A DNA stretch of 64,000 bases. It comes from Onchocerca volvulus. Its lineage: Eukaryota; Nematoda; Chromadorea; Rhabditida; Onchocercidae. Both the position numbers and the translations under genes were made by a program. The stretch spans positions 16,841,054 to 16,905,053 of the forward strand of contig HG738138.1 in assembly GCA_000499405.2 (NCBI GenBank), given 5' to 3'. This document shows positions 14,079-26,000 of the stretch, piece by piece (the first letter of the stretch is position 1; every line of letters starts with the position of its first letter). Below the pieces are notes generated by a model that worked only from the letters and a program-made list of their open reading frames with translations, did not search any database and was not told where the DNA came from.

Positions 14079-14302
14079 TTCTGAATAAGAGAAGAAATTT
14101 CTTCTAATATTTGTTTTTTTTTTCTTTTTTGTAATCCCAATTATTTATAAAAATTATTATTTCCAATGAATGCTTTTAATTTGATCACCAGTTTAAATGA
14201 TAAATTAATTGATCAACCCATTGAATTACTGTAAAATGTTATCTTGCTTATATTTGATGTTATCAAAGATTTTTTTCCTTGTTGCTATTTCTATTTTGAT
14301 AG

Positions 14303-15710
14303 CTTAGATCAATATTTAAACAAAAACCAAAAATTTCTTTCTGTTCGGAAAAATATTCCGATAAGCTTTTGTTAGAAGTCATTGAATATCGGGCACGTTT
14401 AATTACAGATATGGATGGTCATATTCATTTACCGAATAACATTCCTTCAACTTACGGAATACCAATGATTGATAATGATTCGAGCATTTTTTATCAATCT
14501 ACTCCAACATATAGTCCACTAACCAAAGTGAGAGATCAACTCTTCATCCTATTTTTTTCTAGTTGTTCAACTGGAAAACTCAATGAGTATTTCTATCAAT
14601 TACTTTTTTTGTAGAAATTAAACTTAAAATATTCTTTTTTTGTTAAATTGAAACAAAAATTAAGCCATAAAATTGAATAAAGATAAAAGCGATTCGAAAA
14701 AGCTGTTTGTCATAGCAAAATAATTAATAATTTATTTTGTAACAATTTACACTAAATTGCACAATCCTTCCACTGATTGAAATGCATGTAGCAAGTTGAT
14801 CAAATGGCGTATGACATACCTCATAATAAATATGCGAAGAATCCATGGAGTTGTGCGCCAGAATTTCTCAAAGTATTTGGTGATGTTCGTGCACAAATTG
14901 GACAACATGCATGTTTCGATTGCATTTTACTTGGCTCACCACGACCCAAAGTTTTTCTTCCTTTTTTCATCGATCATTTGATCGATTAGTTAACAATATA
15001 TTTTGATCAATTAATTAGTAATAATATATCTTAGTAATGGATATATATATATATATATAATTCGCGATGAGAAAAATAATTGCATGCATGTGGATAAAGA
15101 CAAAGACAAATGGATAACATATATGCATGCATCACAGATAATACTAGTGCATGTATTCAGGAATAGCAGTAATAGTTGAAAAAAAAAATATAGCAGATGT
15201 ATTCATTAACTTCAATGATGAAGAAAATCAACAATGCATGCATTCGTGTACCAATAAGGCATTATAAACTGTGCATGCACCAATGAATGAAATCTGAAAT
15301 AGGTAAATAAATGCATGCAGCAGTATTTTTGGCGAATCTTTAATAAAAAGATCATACTTGTCAATTTTTTGCGATTTCAAGAAAATGAAGTTGCAAGTAG
15401 AGTATACATTATTACAAGAAAGATTTTGATTAATTAATAAATTCAACTCTAATTATTTATATTAATTGATTTAAGTTGACAATTAAATCTTTTATTGCAA
15501 AGTCAGAAGTTATGTATGTTTAAGGTATGTTGGTTGTTTAACAATGAAAAAATGAAATTTGATGACGTTCAAATAGATGATACGGCTGATTTATGCCGTT
15601 TGACCATACCTATTATACAACACTATCACTACGGTACTTATACGGTATTATGCGAGAATGAAGTTGGCCGAGCGATATCCTCTGCTAATTTGATACCTAT
15701 TTATGATTAA
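14303..15710 (+). CDS. Single I-set Ig-domain protein, 3' part
   Basis: Three in-phase exons, 14303-14527, 14792-14950 and 15525-15710 (TAA), encode 189 visible residues. After a non-repetitive lead, exons two and three build one I-set immunoglobulin fold: the first Cys in GQHACFDC, the core Trp in VCWLFNN, then a DTADLCRLTI strand and the Y-x-C motif YTVLCENEVG with the usual AISSANLIPI end. The domain ends six residues before the stop, so it is C-terminal. No ATG precedes the first exon in frame, so 5' exons are missing or lie in the spacer. It could be a small secreted one-Ig protein or the tail of a larger muscle Ig protein; I cannot tell which. TGCATG motifs lie just before exon two (14783), inside it (14908) and repeatedly in the last intron. 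Confidence 0.75.
15081..15317 (+). promoter_or_regulatory. Intronic TGCATG cluster (FOX-1/RBFOX-type sites)
   Basis: Seven TGCATG hexamers on the sense strand start at 15081, 15085, 15124, 15148, 15235, 15272 and 15312, all inside the intron 14951-15524. More lie at 14783, 14908, 15842 and 15896. UGCAUG is the established recognition element of FOX-1/ASD-1/RBFOX splicing factors. Regulation of this gene by them is inference. Confidence 0.5.
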
Positions 15711-16150
15711 TTGCACTACAAGAAAATATTTGCTCTTTTTTAGTTATTCGCTTCTTTTTTGATTATTTTTGATGCTATCATAAAATATTATTTAATCAGA
15801 ATAAATAGATAAATACGCGGAATCTTTTCCCCGTGAATAGATGCATGCATAGACTCTCTTTTCCGTGAATAAATACGTGAATTTTTCTTCTTATTTGCAT
15901 GTATTATAAAATCATTTTCCGAAGATGTGTGATGCTTGAGAATGGAAACATATATCTTTCTTGGAAGATTTCATAAAAAAACGCAAGAAAAATTGAGTTT
16001 TGAACATGTCGAAATAGTGTCTAAGTTTTATGCTGCAATTAATATTGTCGACGAAGTTGTTGAAATTATTGTCAAAATTTATATCAATTTATAAAATAAT
16101 CCATATACAACATGAGGTAGTTTGTTATAATTATATTGCTCACATATAGT
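15711..16150. other. Intergenic, convergent gene ends
   Basis: Separates the Ig gene (+) and the adenylyl cyclase (-). AT-rich, with AATAAA at 15800-15805 for the + transcript and two further TGCATG motifs (15842, 15896). No gene seen. Confidence 0.6.
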
Positions 16151-18404
16151 TTAATGAAGACAATTAATACTAGTATAACTTTGTGATATCATTTCCGTAT
16201 GTTTGAATTCAAGAAAAAATGTTTCAGTCGGTTCCGCTACACCTTTAATCGTTATTTGTCCACGACTTTTCACCGGATATGAGCCTTGTTGTAGAAGTTG
16301 GCCAACTGCTTTAGTCATCTGAAATTTCAGTAAGTTAGTTTACAGATAAAATTCAAAAGTCCAGAATCGATACATTGCAAATGATAACTAACATATCAGT
16401 ACATTTTACGCATTTCATAATCATCCATGTGTACTAAATAAAGGCAATAATGGAACTCACGTGAATTTTCCCTGATTCTCCATGAGTATCCATCCTACTC
16501 GCTAAATTTACCGTATCCCCCCAAATATCATATTGTGGTTTTTGAGCACCAATGACACCCGCAATTAATGGTCCACAGTTCAATCCTAAATTAGAATTGA
16601 TAGTGGTACGGGAAATTATGATTTTTAAACTTTAACTAGTTAAAATATAATGAAAAGTAATGGATATCTGATTAAACCATAATAATGAATCAATATTTCA
16701 TTTTCTACTTATTAAACTTTGTAACGAATGATTGCTTAAAGTAGCATTTACCAACACGTAATTCGAAATTCTGGAACGAATCGCGATTCAATTTTTCCAG
16801 AATAGCATTCATTTCCATTGCAAATTCAACCATTAATGTCACATTGCGATATAACTAAATCAACAGTGAAATCTTAATTGATTCATTAATTTTCACCTCA
16901 ATTAGTTTATTTCTCTTATAATCACTGTCATCATCATAATGCAAATTTGAATGGGGAAAAAGTGGAAGTGCAGATAATGATACGAATCAAATTTATATTT
17001 GTAAAGGCAACAAATATTCCGCATAGAACAACAGTATAATTTAATAAAAAATTAGAATGCGTTTTACGAAAAACTTACAGTGCAATCCGGTTTGCATAAT
17101 TCTTCCTCATTTGCATCGATGAATTCCTAAAGTATATTAATTCAGAATATTCGTGATTGAAAGTAGAAAAAAAAAATTGTAATTATGATTACTTATATTA
17201 TTTTGGAATGGATATTAAGCTAATTGTCAAAACTTACTATGCATCAATTAAAGTTCCAGAATAAAGAAAAAAAAGCCTGCTACTCTTTGAATTTTTGGGC
17301 AACAAAAATTCTACTAAAATTCACATAATTAGGCTTAATTATAAATAAATGGTCATTCAGGAATTTTCCGAAATCAGGTTGATTAAGAAGAATATTTGCC
17401 GAGTTTATAAACGAACAATTTTACTTTTTCTAGTAATCAATCTTAATTTTTTGAACTGTGTCTGAATTGGATTTTCTTTATTCTCAATTACCCATCAGCT
17501 TTTTTTTTTTTAATTTTAAATATTTTATGAATCATTTCAATGATCATTTATATTTTAATATTACAATTTTTGAAGTATTTTGAAAACCTTCAGTAGTCAA
17601 CAACAAAAATTTGTTGATATATATTTGAATGACATACACAAGTATCGATCAGTTCATTTTCATTCAATCCCGCTGCAGCTAAATAAGTACTGGCAACTGT
17701 CTTGATCTTTTCAATATTACTGAATTTCGGCTCCGAAAGGAGCTAAAATTGTAATTTCAATTTCTTAATAAATTTAAATAAATTTTTTTTTAAGTTATCG
17801 TGTTTCATATGACAAAAAAAATCATTTATACGTGATTGAAGATTAAAAAGATCATAAATGATAATTTTAAATTAATTTACTTAATAATGAATCATAACTC
17901 AATTGCTTTTTTTTAGGACTTTCTTATGCTATTATGTATACCCTACCTCACTTTTTAATCTATTAATTTTCAATTATTAAGATTATACTAAATGCAAACA
18001 ACTAATTCCCTGTCATAATCAAAATATTATGGAATAATTTTTATACCATTTGATAACGATTAGCAAAACAAACTTCCACTTAAATTAGTTATATATAGCG
18101 ATTACTGATAATAAATAATTAATTCTCTTATCAAACCTTATCAAACTCGCAAACTATTTCGTTAAGAAGTCGAAGGCATTCAAGTTTTCGCGATCGATCC
18201 CACTCACCCCAGAATTCTATGTAATTCGGGATGCTCGCAAACATTACGCATACATTTTCATGCAAATGAGCATATAACTCCTGTAATGTAGAAAAGTTTC
18301 AAGAACATTTTTATCCTGATTTTAATAAAATAATTTTTCCTGTTGATTATAAGATAAATTGACAATTGGAATAATACTATGTTAACAATAGCTATGATAT
18401 GTTG

Positions 18405-18440
<36 letters not shown>

Positions 18441-18487
18441 TATTATTTACTGATATTACAAAAATATTGCAGTTCATTTTTAATGAC

Positions 18488-18519
<32 letters not shown>

Positions 18520-18538
18520 ATGTATATATACATCAGTG

Positions 18539-18577
<39 letters not shown>

Positions 18578-19973
18578 GTATATGTCATTAAAAATGAACT
18601 GCAATATTTTTGTAATATCAGTAAATAATAAATTCGAAACATTGAAAATTTTATATTTAAATTTCAAAATTATAAAGATCAACGGGTAGAACATGTTCTA
18701 AATGCCACAAATTTCCTTTAAATTTTAAAATCAACAAGTGGAAATTGTTTATAACATTGGTTAATTGATTGGGATTTAATAATTTCGCGGCTACATGCGA
18801 CGGTAGAATATTTTCGATAAGATTCTTATTGATGTTTTGCAACTTTTCTACTGTTTTTTCTTCATCACGTAATGACGCATTACACGCTATTTCCATATTA
18901 CGCTCTTGATTCCTCTATAAATGTCCTTCTTTGAAATTTTTGACATTAATTTAATTTATTTAAGAAAAGTTCGAAAAAAGCAATCTACATGAATCAAATG
19001 ACTGAAAATAATTTGAATGTGTATATCATTATATGGCTCTCTCTCTCTTTCTGTCTCTTTTTACTACCATTAAAACTCGAAAATTGATCATAATTCAGAA
19101 AAAAAAATGTGAATTCAAATTTTAGAAACGGATTAAGTTACTTACAATCCAATAAATGAACAATATTAGCAACATTTCGGAAATCAAGTTCGTACTTATC
19201 AATAATACGTTGCGGCTGGAATTTATCTTTTTTCATAATTTTGAACTTAGTGAATAACTTGATGACAATGACTTGATAACATGAATAACTCTAAATCATT
19301 GTTTAAGTGAAATTTACTCTAAAATTGCAAAGAATGTGACAGTGCGAGAAAAGTGTCAACTTAATATCAACGTCAAGAAAAATATCAACTTGTAAAGATG
19401 TTGTTTGAAAGTGTTAAAAATCAACCAATAACTAAGCACTTTTGTACATCTAAATAAAATAGATTTAAAAATTTTTATGAATAAAGAAATGGTTGATAAA
19501 ATGCCAAGAGTTAGAAGTATTTTTTTGTCAAAATTAAAACTTTTCAAAGTATTTACCTTCTTTCTTGAACAGTTTCAGAAATTGGAAATAAGCAAAGAGA
19601 TAAAATGAAACAGGAAAAGTCGATAGAAACCAAAAATACTTGATAGATACATAAATTGCGATGTAACAGGAAAATAAAAGCTAAATGTACGATACATCCT
19701 AAAATTTAATTTTTTTATATTTTAGTTAAGAATTCAAATTTAAACAATAATACAGCAGGATAATAATTATTCATTAAATTTATAAGTTAAAAAGAACTGA
19801 ATAAATAATACTTACCAGGTTGCCATATAAGTGATGAAAGTTCATCGTTTATAAATATGGATAAAAACTAAAAATGATCCTTTATTATAATAATTACGAT
19901 TTTTATTTTCTTCCTTTTTTTTAATGTATACTAATTATACTACAAAAGTAATGCTTGATATTAATATATTGCT

Positions 19974-20027
<54 letters not shown>

Positions 20028-23000
20028 CAGCAAATAATCTTTTAAAGAACATTTTTGTGAAATTGTTTCCATTCCAATGATCACTGATCTTAAGAAAGTA
20101 TGATACATATATCCACTTTATTTTAGACAAGCTCAATTATTATATTCATTTAGTTATTAAAAAGAAACTTACTGAGTCTTTTTTAAATCAATTTATTTTA
20201 TACTATTAAATTATCCTTCTCATATACTATTACATTATCCTTCTCAGTATTGTAGTAGCAGAAATAGCAATTGAAGTAAATTAATATGAAAAAAAAAGGA
20301 AAAACATAGCATAATAAACTAATACATACATGTGGACCGATAGCAATAGCAGATGTAAGAGCAAATGATAAAATAATGAGGAATCGATGAGCAAATGCAT
20401 AACGAATATCAATAATTGCTATCACCATTAATGATAATATAAACATAAATATTTGCATTACTTGAAGTATTAAAAAATGCCTGCAATAATGATAATAATA
20501 ATACTAGTAATAATAATAATCAATAATAATTAATAATAATAATAAGAATAATAATAATAATAATAATAATAAATAGTAATAGCAAACAATTATTTTATTA
20601 TTTAACAGTAATAATGAAATCATAATCGCTCCATTCAATTTTTTCACTAAATTTTTTTTCATTTTTTCATTGCTTGAATCTTTATTTTTATTTATTTTTC
20701 AGTTTACTTAATTTGAACTTTTAGCATGTGATACTTTCAAAAGACTGTCATTTTTTTCCCTTGTTCGTAAAGGCATTCGACTGAAGTTAATCGTTTATGT
20801 CAATTTATTGCATTTACTTTTGACAGGAAGAAAACAATTTAAATAAACTGGATTTCGAATAATATTTTCCATGATGTCGTGGCTACAACTTCAAGCCTGC
20901 TTACTTTGAGATTTACCTACTTTTACTGTTCAAATTTTTTATGCCTACCATCGCATAGATGAATGTTGGTAGATTAGAATTTAGAAAAGACAAATTAAAT
21001 TAAAAATAGGAAGACTATAGATATTCAGTGAATTGCTTCCTGATTGATAAATGAATACGAATCGAATGAAATTAATCATTATCGGATTTTCCATAAAAGA
21101 CGAGCAATTCCAAGCAATTTCAGCTATTTAATTACTACTTTTAAACTGTCTATTACAATTAGATTACTTTAAAACTCGTTAAATAATATTTTTGAGAAAG
21201 CATATATGAAGGAAATCCCTCAATTGACATTTTTTTTTTTTTTTTTTTTTCAAAAACTAAGTTTGATGATTCTGGCAATGAAATTCCTAGCGAAACAATT
21301 TGGGATGTTCGGTAAATTGATGGTAAATGTATTATTGATAATTAAGCTTTCATTTGCATTATGAAGTGCAAATAAAAGCTTATTATTTAAACATAACCTT
21401 TCCTGCATATGATCATGTCGATATTTTATATTCCCTGATGTTACAATGGAATTACAATTTATCTCAAAGAATCAATCGGTAACTTCATCTTTCATTTAAT
21501 TAATTTATATTTGAACCGGTGATTTTATAATATACTTCGATTATTTCGTATTGTAATTCTTAAAAGTTTATCAACTAATTTCATGTATCTCATACTATGA
21601 TTGTTAATAATTGACCAATAATTTATGTAATTATTAAAAAAATTTACCATTATACATTTCATATATTTCATACTGTAACTTTTAACAATTTATCAATAAT
21701 TTTTTTTTTTGATTATCAATAATTTCATCAAAAATTCACTTTATTTCTTTCATATTGTAATTGTTAATAATTTATAGTTTCTGACTTACGATTGATATGC
21801 TAATAAACGACATATTTGAGAAGTGGCTAAAGGTATAGACGAAAGAAATAATGCCGTGCAGTCAGGTATTCGATTTGTTATCGTTTTTTGTCTGAAAATT
21901 TGTTCATTCAATTTGCATTCAGTGAACATTTTCGTTCATTTGGAATATGGCTCGATGAAATGCATGAAAAAAAAATACAGGAAGTAATGAATAAAATATA
22001 CTTGAATTGAAACAATAGATAAGGTGTTCCTTCACTTGAAACCATCGATTTGATATATTTTAGAAGGTCGAAAAAACTAAAATTGGAGTATTCAATATAT
22101 TTCAAAAATTTAACCCCTTTCTTGTAAATAATAAATACTAAGAGATTAATAAAATTCTTGCAAACTAATGGATTCTCATGAATTCCTGATTTTTTGTTTT
22201 TTGAATAGTTTGAAGTCTTTAAACATAATTTAATTAACCAATTTAAGAAATTGAAGTTTTATTAAATATCAAAAATTATTACACTATTGATTTTCGATTA
22301 GTTTCTGAATAAAGAGCAAAAGTCGAAGAACTAAAAATTTGAATTACCTGTTGACAGTATAATCAGCAAGAATATTTTCAATTAACGTCAAACTCTGAGT
22401 GGTATTTGAGTCCGGATATATCGATATACATTCTTTAGTATTCTAAAAATTTTCAAGTTTTATTTAACTGCCCATGGAAATGGGAAATGATGATAAGATT
22501 ATATTTAAATAGAAAAAAATTCACAGTTAAATGTTTATCAGCATATAGTGATTTATCGGATAAATTTGCAAACGGTGTTTCTGCTCCCCAATATTCAGCC
22601 ACTTTAAATACTTTTGATTTTGATGATATCGTCTTGTATATTTGAGGTAATGTTAAATTATCATTTTGCTCATCATTAGCAATCATTTTCCTGAAATATT
22701 CTTTCGATCGTCTTTAACTAAAAAATATTGCGATGAATCGGAAGATAACGCAAACAGAATGAAATCAAAAAATTTAGATAATTCACTCGAATTATAAAAT
22801 AAAATATATGCTGAAATATTGCCTCGATTGTGTCTGAGCAGTGAACAGCATAACGAATCAAAAGATAACGACACGAAAAGGATAAAATTAAAACGTTTAA
22901 ATACTTTACATGGATAGTTAAATGTGAAAGACGTGAAGCATAAAAAAGGCTTCTTTCAAATCTAAAAACTGTAAACCTATTATAAGTGGAAATAGTGTGC

Positions 23001-26000
23001 TTAATGGCAGATGTTTCATCTGGCAGAATATAATAAGTTGGTTGACCGAGAGCAATAAGTGTCGGATCATCAGAGCTAAAAAAAATCAGATCTTAAAATT
23101 TTTTAGACATCGAACAATTTTTTTTTTCTTTTTTGTATGCATAATTTAATAAATGATATTTGAAAAAATGGATTATGAGTAGTGGTCAAGATGAGCATAC
23201 TATGCTTCGATAATATTATACTGGCCAAGAAGTAATTCTCTCGTTGCATTTGTGATATGAACCGCTCTGAAAATGATTTAAAACTTGATCATATATTTTG
23301 TATTGCAATTTTTTGTCATTATATATGGCCCATTTATAGGCTATCATTTACTGTGATTTCCAATAAAATATATTCGTTGTGAAATGGAAACTTTCAAAGT
23401 TAGCGAGTATTATTGAATTATCAATGACTGGTTGAATTGAGTAATTTGATTCCGAAAATATTAACTTTATTTGTTACTGCAACAAATGATTTCTTATTTA
23501 TTGACAGGATAAGAGGACATTATCGGTAAAACTAAGATATTTTATAGTTTATCTCTAAAAGATAAGATATGGACGATGGGATGGCCAAAGTGTTTTGTAA
23601 AACAGAAATTTGTAAAATTTCTCAACCGAACGAATCATTTACCCGTACCTTATCCTTGTTCCCCAATCTTCCAACCTGCTAAAACCTGCGTGGATTGTCT
23701 AAAAGACTGTAAATCATGTTAGTTGCTGGAACGTTGGAAGGATGAAAGCTTATGTGCATTGTCTGACATTGTGTACACTATCAATCTCTTATTCTTTTCC
23801 TGATAACTTAACTCTCGGCAAAACATATTGTAAGTCATCGCCTGTCCAAGGAACAAGGACTGTCGGCATGAAAAGGAGCTTTTAGAGGTCACGGGGTCAG
23901 TATCACGCACTCAGTGGTCACTCAGAGGTCGCGCACTCAGTCAGCTCAACAGTCGCTCAACTCACTCGACAATCAATATCCCCAGTTCAGTCCAGCAGCT
24001 CACCTATATTCATCCATCCTTCCTACAGCCAAGCGATTATTGCAGTCGTGAAACTATCTGACTTCATTCCATCCCGTAGTATAGACGAAAGAATCGTTCC
24101 TTCGTCAATCAATAAAACTTTTCTCACCAAAATTCGTTTCTGTCACTACACAAAAAACTTTCCCGGCAGACATATGACATTTGACATTTACATATTTAAA
24201 GAAACGAAGCAGGCACCCTGGTGTTCCAGCAGCTTCCATATGATTGGCAAGGATTACATCATCACTCCAAATGTCAAACTGCCATTTGCGAAGACCAAGC
24301 ACACCACATAATACAGAACCTGTGTGAACACCAATTCGCATATTCACGTCTACGTTAGTTGCTAATCGAACTTGCCTTCAAATTATCAGATTAAACAATC
24401 AGAAATATCAATCGATTAATATATCTAAATAAATTAATTAAAATTGAAATTATAAATAAATAAAAAGCTGATATGATAAAATGGAAGATTGCCTGATCGA
24501 AAGCATGCATAGTAGCGAAAGCATGCACGTTTTGACATGCACTGTTTTGATATATAACTTATAATTTTGGCTTTATCTGGAATAACTCTGCTATTTATCC
24601 AGTATAAATTGATCATTTTATCCATTAATGAAGGACTGGTAATTATTGGAGAATATTGGCAGTAAGATGTTCCGGAAATTTTAATTGATTCGGAAAAACG
24701 TTGTTGTTTAGTTTTCGATTAAAGCACACCAAACAGTTTAATTATTCGATAAATCATTCAGAATATTTATTTATTTTGATGATACCTCTTCCAGAAAATT
24801 ATTAATATTTGGGATACTTTTAATTGGCTGACATGTCGGACTAAATCTTAGCTCTCAGAAAAACTTACTTAATAGTTTTGATCATTTCAAGACCCATTGC
24901 AACACACATATCCGCATGATTAGGCCTATTTAACGGCATACCACTAACACAATAATAGCAATCGCCCAGAAATTTGATTCTCATACATTGTAGCATCTGA
25001 AATTGAAAATATTATCTTTACGAAAAATTTGCAAGGTGAACTTTATATATATGTAATTCTGAATTATTATTAAATGTACATAAGGAGTAAAAGTAACTTA
25101 CACCTGTATGATAAAACAGTTATCTAAAAAATTTTCCGGGTAAATTAAATGAAAAGGTTTTTGGATAAATTGGAAAAAAAATTCTATGAAATGTAAGTAT
25201 TCATAGAATTATTGTTTTAGGTAATGATACGATTCCGTCTTTCAAATTGATCAAAAATGTAAGCAATTTTAAGTAGTTCATTGAAAATTGACACAAAAAT
25301 TGTAACAATTTTAACCTGTGCATCTTGGTCGAATTTCGAGTAGAGCTCATTTAATGTATAAACTAATTCCTGTGCGCTTAATCGTGCAGCAAGAACCGTA
25401 AAATTGATGATATCAGCAAAAAGTATGCTGAATTTATTTCGATTATTTATATTCGTTAATAAATTTTCCAAATTATCAAAAAGTTCGTTTATTAAAAGTT
25501 AAATTAACGAATACTTGGCAAACAATATATTTTCCAAGCTGAGCAATCGAGTCTCTTTAAATATTAACAATTTTTCATTTTACAATTATTCTAATAAAAT
25601 GATTGTAAATTACAATGTAATATTTAAATCAGAAAGAGTTAGGAAAGAAAAAAAACGTTATATTACTGTAACTAAAGTTTAAATTGCCTTCATCAAAGTA
25701 TGCCTATTTTGAATCTGATTTTGAAATGGAAATTTACCTGACATTTGCATGATATTGAACATGAAATTCATGGAATAAATTTCTATTCTTAATTTGCTTG
25801 TTGTCATTTTCGGATGAATTCAGTATTGTTTTACTTACCTGCAAATACTCTCCCACTGAAAATTCACAAAATTATGCTTTAACTTAGTGATTGGAACCAC
25901 TTTTGTCTTAACCCATTAATCTGAGGAGTGCTTTTTCTTATCTTGTTTTAAATATCATTAAACTGCTTACATCGTAATGAAATAGAATAACGAAATAGAA

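Larger units (their letters stand above)
12220..14302. other. Gene-poor spacer between SNAPC4 and the Ig gene
   Basis: It holds a perfect hairpin (12919-12962), a TA microsatellite (12966-12993), homopolymer T runs and a short Helitron-like element (13853-14078). Missing 5' exons of the Ig-domain gene may lie here but none could be fixed. An ATG at 14236 opens a 23-codon hydrophobic, signal-peptide-like frame that stops at 14305, out of phase with the Ig exons. Confidence 0.55.

Noticed and set aside
18382..18689. Two overlapping frames rich in Tyr and Ile on opposite strands
   Set aside because: Both are read-through of the TA microsatellite and the palindrome in the cyclase intron.
23719..24311. 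Frames on both strands within 23.7-24.3 kb
   Set aside because: They arise from the GC-richer LTR-like insert and from reverse reading of cyclase exon 24217-24375.
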